The notes under the pieces are model-generated. The model was not told the origin of the DNA. It worked only from the letters and a program-made list of their open reading frames with translations, and ran no database searches. Both the position numbers and the translations under genes were made by a program. A DNA stretch of 8,655 nt from Bacteroides sp. (GTDB lineage: Bacteria > Bacteroidota > Bacteroidia > Bacteroidales > Bacteroidaceae): positions 1-8,655 of the forward strand of contig DXOJ01000677.1 of assembly GCA_019412865.1 (NCBI GenBank), read 5' to 3'. Below are positions 6,158-8,655 of the stretch, in pieces. How positions within the stretch are numbered: position 1 is the stretch's first letter; the number at the start of each line of letters is the position of its first letter.

Positions 6158-7392
6158 TGGAACTGATTCTACTTATTGTTATTGCCGTGTTAATGATAGT
6201 CCTACTTGTATTATCACTAACCAAAGGCAACAATCAAACTCAAGCAGAACAATTACAAATAGCCTTGCGCCAGCAAATGCAGGAAAACCGGGAAGAACTG
6301 AACCGCAGCATCCGGGAACTTCGCGTGGAAATGACGCAAACGCTGAACCAGAATATGCAACAGCTCCAAGATGTTCTGCACAAGAATATGATGACTACCG
6401 GAGAACTGCAACGACAGAAATTCGACATGATGGCCCGCCAGCAGGAAGCATTACTGAAATCCACCGAGAAACGACTGGATGATATGCGCCTGATGGTGGA
6501 AGAAAAGCTCCAGAAAACCCTGAATGAACGTATCGGCCAATCATTCGAAATCGTCCGTTCGCAACTTGAGAACGTACAAAAAGGACTGGGAGAAATGAAA
6601 TCTCTTGCTCAAGATGTCGGCGGACTAAAAAAGGTATTGAGCAACGTAAAGATGAGAGGAACGTTCGGCGAAGTCCAACTGGGTGCACTCTTAGAACAAA
6701 TGATGAGCCCCGAACAGTACGACGCCAATGTCAAAACAAAAAAGAGCGGAACCGAATTTGTAGAATTTGCCATCAAGCTTCCGGGAAAAGATGACGCCAA
6801 CAGCACCGTCTACCTCCCCATCGACGCCAAATTTCCGAAAGATGTATACGAACAATATTACGATGCATTCGAAGCGGGAGACGCAGCATTGATGGAATCG
6901 TCCGGCAAACAATTGGAAAATACAATCAAAAAGATGGCAAAAGACATCCATGATAAATATGTAGACCCGCCTTTTACCACAGATTTTGCCATCATGTTCC
7001 TCCCGTTTGAAAGCATATATGCCGAAGTAATCCGACGTACCAGTCTCATCGAAACACTCCAAAAGGAGTATAAGATTGTAGTTACAGGTCCGACAACATT
7101 AGGCGCCATCCTCAACAGTCTTCAGATGGGATTCCGTACACTTGCCATCCAAAAACGTACCGGAGAAGTCTGGACCGTATTGGGAGCTGTCAAAACAGAA
7201 TTCAGTAAATTCGGAGGATTACTTGAAAAAGTACAAAAGAACTTGCAAAGCGCCGGTGACCAACTCGAAGAAGTCATGGGAAAACGAACACGTGCCATCG
7301 AACGCAAACTGCGGCAAGTGGAACAGTTGCCACACGAAGAAAGCCAAAAGATTCTCCCTATTGACGTAGAAGACGATTTGACAGATTACTAA
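6157..7392 (+). CDS. rmuC: RmuC family protein (DNA recombination protein RmuC)
   Basis: The 411-residue product has one N-terminal membrane segment (about residues 2-22). A long Gln/Glu-rich coiled coil follows (about 28-160), then the RmuC domain (about 165-370), which is related to restriction-endonuclease folds. Visible family blocks are VKMRGTFGEVQLGALLEQMM (164-183), LPIDAKFPKDVYEQY (220-234), DFAIMFLPFESIYAEV (276-291) and VVTGPTTLGAILNSLQMGF (308-326). Asp223, Lys225 and Glu285 are candidate active-site residues. The C-terminal tail is acidic. In E. coli, rmuC affects recombination at inverted repeats; its biochemical activity is poorly defined. The ATG shares a base with the map stop codon, so translation is probably coupled and both depend on the promoter near 5360. 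Length and motifs look complete. Confidence 0.92.
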   Translation: MELILLIVIAVLMIVLLVLSLTKGNNQTQAEQLQIALRQQMQENREELNRSIRELRVEMTQTLNQNMQQLQDVLHKNMMTTGELQRQKFDMMARQQEALLKSTEKRLDDMRLMVEEKLQKTLNERIGQSFEIVRSQLENVQKGLGEMKSLAQDVGGLKKVLSNVKMRGTFGEVQLGALLEQMMSPEQYDANVKTKKSGTEFVEFAIKLPGKDDANSTVYLPIDAKFPKDVYEQYYDAFEAGDAALMESSGKQLENTIKKMAKDIHDKYVDPPFTTDFAIMFLPFESIYAEVIRRTSLIETLQKEYKIVVTGPTTLGAILNSLQMGFRTLAIQKRTGEVWTVLGAVKTEFSKFGGLLEKVQKNLQSAGDQLEEVMGKRTRAIERKLRQVEQLPHEESQKILPIDVEDDLTDY

Positions 7393-7399
7393 CTGATAT

Positions 7400-7440
7400 T
7401 ATTTAGAGAAAGTGTTTCGACACACCTCGACACTAAATAG
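7400..7440. terminator. Possible interrupted hairpin between convergent rmuC and antiporter genes
   Basis: TATTTAG (7400-7406) can pair with CTAAATA-type sequence at 7433-7439. Inside this, AGTGTTTCGA can pair with TCGACACT with a 2-nt bulge, so the two halves form an imperfect long stem. A smaller hairpin, GTGT-TTCG-ACAC, also fits at 7412-7423. There is no proper U-tract, so termination is only suggested by the position between two convergent stops (7392 and 7470). The same stretch contains TCGACAC twice, at 7417-7423 and 7427-7433. Confidence 0.3.
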
Positions 7441-7469
7441 AAAATGCTCTACAACATTTCCATATCACG

Positions 7470-8648
7470 TCAATCCGCATAACTCCGCAAAGCCAAATTC
7501 TTCACCCAAAGAACGAAGATACCCGTCAGAATCAGATTCAATACCAGAGTAAGCACTGAAATAACCAATGCCGGACCACCCAAGTTATATCCCAATGCAA
7601 TGAAAATGATTCCGGCCCCTACCTCACCACGGGTAAACATACCGATGGAAAGAGCCAGTCGCTCACTTAATTTCCGGTCACGATAGAAGAACATCGGACA
7701 AAGTTTTCCTATATTCGACAATAAAGAGACAATCACCACATGAAACATAATCATTCCCCACGACATCATCTCCTGCGATCCCGTTACAGAATAAGAACTT
7801 GCATGAGTCTCCGCAAAGTTCACTCCGATAAAATGCGGCATACTCATTCCCACCAGAAACATGAAGAAAAATGAAATCCCGGTAGCCACCTTTCGTTCCA
7901 CAGGTGTGTCATATTCCTTATGTTTCATAATCATACCCAGAACAAATGCCGGCAACAGGACTTCAATATGAATACTTCCCTCGTCCCCATACAATTCTTT
8001 ACTCCCCAGATACAGTATTTGAGTAGCCAGAAATATAATCACTGAATAAAAGAGGATAGCCTTCCAATCCTGACGCCAATCATACTTATTCAATCTTTGC
8101 CAACCGATCGACAATAACAAGAACACAATTACCACTACAATAATCAACTGCCAGCGCAGTCCGATCATCATAATCTGAAGAGGAATCATCAAAAGAATCG
8201 TATCCAAATCGTCGAAAATAGCCAATACCTGTATCTTCTTGTAAATCCAACTGGACTTCAGTCCGATAGCCGCCAACATCGTAAACAGAATACCGGCTGA
8301 TGTAGGTGCAGCAAAACGGCTTAACAATAAATTCTCCTTCCATGCTTCCCAACTATTCCAAAACTCGGGAGGAAGCAATACAAACACATAATAAATAGCA
8401 ATCATAAACCATGGTAAAGCAGCCGTAGCCATAGCTATAAAATAATCTTGAGCGTAACTTTTCCACCGTGTTTTATCAAGGACGAACTCACGGCCTACAT
8501 TAATCATTATAAAACTAAGACATACATAGAGTAGTACATTCGATATGGATTTAACAGCTCCATACCCATCTCCTGCCATCATCGGCAGGAATTGCGAAAC
8601 CACGAGCCCCAACATCAGGAAGCCCGAAAAAGACAGAACTTTTCTCAT
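7470..8648 (-). CDS. Cation:proton antiporter family membrane protein
   Basis: The 392-residue integral membrane protein has roughly 10-12 hydrophobic segments from residue 5 to 385, consistent with the CPA (Na+/H+ exchanger) fold. Supporting motifs are RFAAPTSAGILFTMLAAIGL (111-130, like the TSAG segment of these exchangers), an acidic pair in AIFDDLDT (Asp146/Asp147) placed where ion-binding aspartates sit, and FTRGEVGAGIIF (338-349), which matches the RGEVG block near the end of many family members. There is no C-terminal TrkA-N or universal-stress domain, so it is a short form. It probably exchanges Na+ or K+ for H+ across the inner membrane; the ion is not determinable. The start codon is 7 bases from the window edge, so its promoter is outside. 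Ala-Asp ends the protein, and the C-terminus is complete. Confidence 0.88.
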   Translation of the reverse strand: MRKVLSFSGFLMLGLVVSQFLPMMAGDGYGAVKSISNVLLYVCLSFIMINVGREFVLDKTRWKSYAQDYFIAMATAALPWFMIAIYYVFVLLPPEFWNSWEAWKENLLLSRFAAPTSAGILFTMLAAIGLKSSWIYKKIQVLAIFDDLDTILLMIPLQIMMIGLRWQLIIVVVIVFLLLSIGWQRLNKYDWRQDWKAILFYSVIIFLATQILYLGSKELYGDEGSIHIEVLLPAFVLGMIMKHKEYDTPVERKVATGISFFFMFLVGMSMPHFIGVNFAETHASSYSVTGSQEMMSWGMIMFHVVIVSLLSNIGKLCPMFFYRDRKLSERLALSIGMFTRGEVGAGIIFIALGYNLGGPALVISVLTLVLNLILTGIFVLWVKNLALRSYAD

Positions 8649-8655
8649 ATTTATA

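Noticed and set aside
6691..7062. Minus-strand open frame of 123 codons opposite rmuC
   Set aside because: It lies wholly within the conserved RmuC domain on the other strand and has no motif or upstream signal of its own.

Overview
The window reads as a chromosomal housekeeping stretch from a Bacteroidales bacterium, most likely Bacteroides or a close relative. The support is: TAnnTTTG-type -7 promoter boxes with no clear Shine-Dalgarno sequences, a lipoprotein signal followed by an acidic run, and protein families typical of that group (a radical SAM protein with a DUF4080-like tail, and a small exported protein resembling DUF4858). There is no insertion sequence, phage gene, CRISPR array, tRNA or rRNA, and base composition looks even throughout.

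Layout. Positions 1-2321 hold two RNA-modification genes in one orientation: a 5'-truncated 23S rRNA m5U methyltransferase (RlmD type) and an RluA-family pseudouridine synthase. A perfect 15-bp hairpin at 2334-2375 sits between the latter and a convergent small lipoprotein gene (2392-2805, minus). The lipoprotein gene is divergent from a B12-binding-type radical SAM gene (2917-4557), and each has its own -7 box in the gap between them. Next come a small secreted or outer-membrane protein (4669-5292), whose start codon lies inside an inverted repeat, and then a two-gene unit, map-rmuC (5393-7392), whose coding regions overlap by one base. A convergent cation:proton antiporter gene (7470-8648, minus) closes the window.

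Most notable observation. The type I methionine aminopeptidase at 5393-6157 has an intact reading frame but lacks about 30 internal residues, at codons 129-133. That missing block normally carries the two aspartate metal ligands (E. coli Asp97 and Asp108) and two strands of the core fold. The other ligands (His174, Glu207, Glu239) and the flanking sequence are well conserved. This looks like a recent in-frame deletion, and the product should be catalytically dead. The cell would then need a second methionine aminopeptidase. The in-frame loss leaves translation into the overlapping rmuC undisturbed.

I found no convincing new multi-gene system. The remaining points of interest are single-gene or regulatory-scale.
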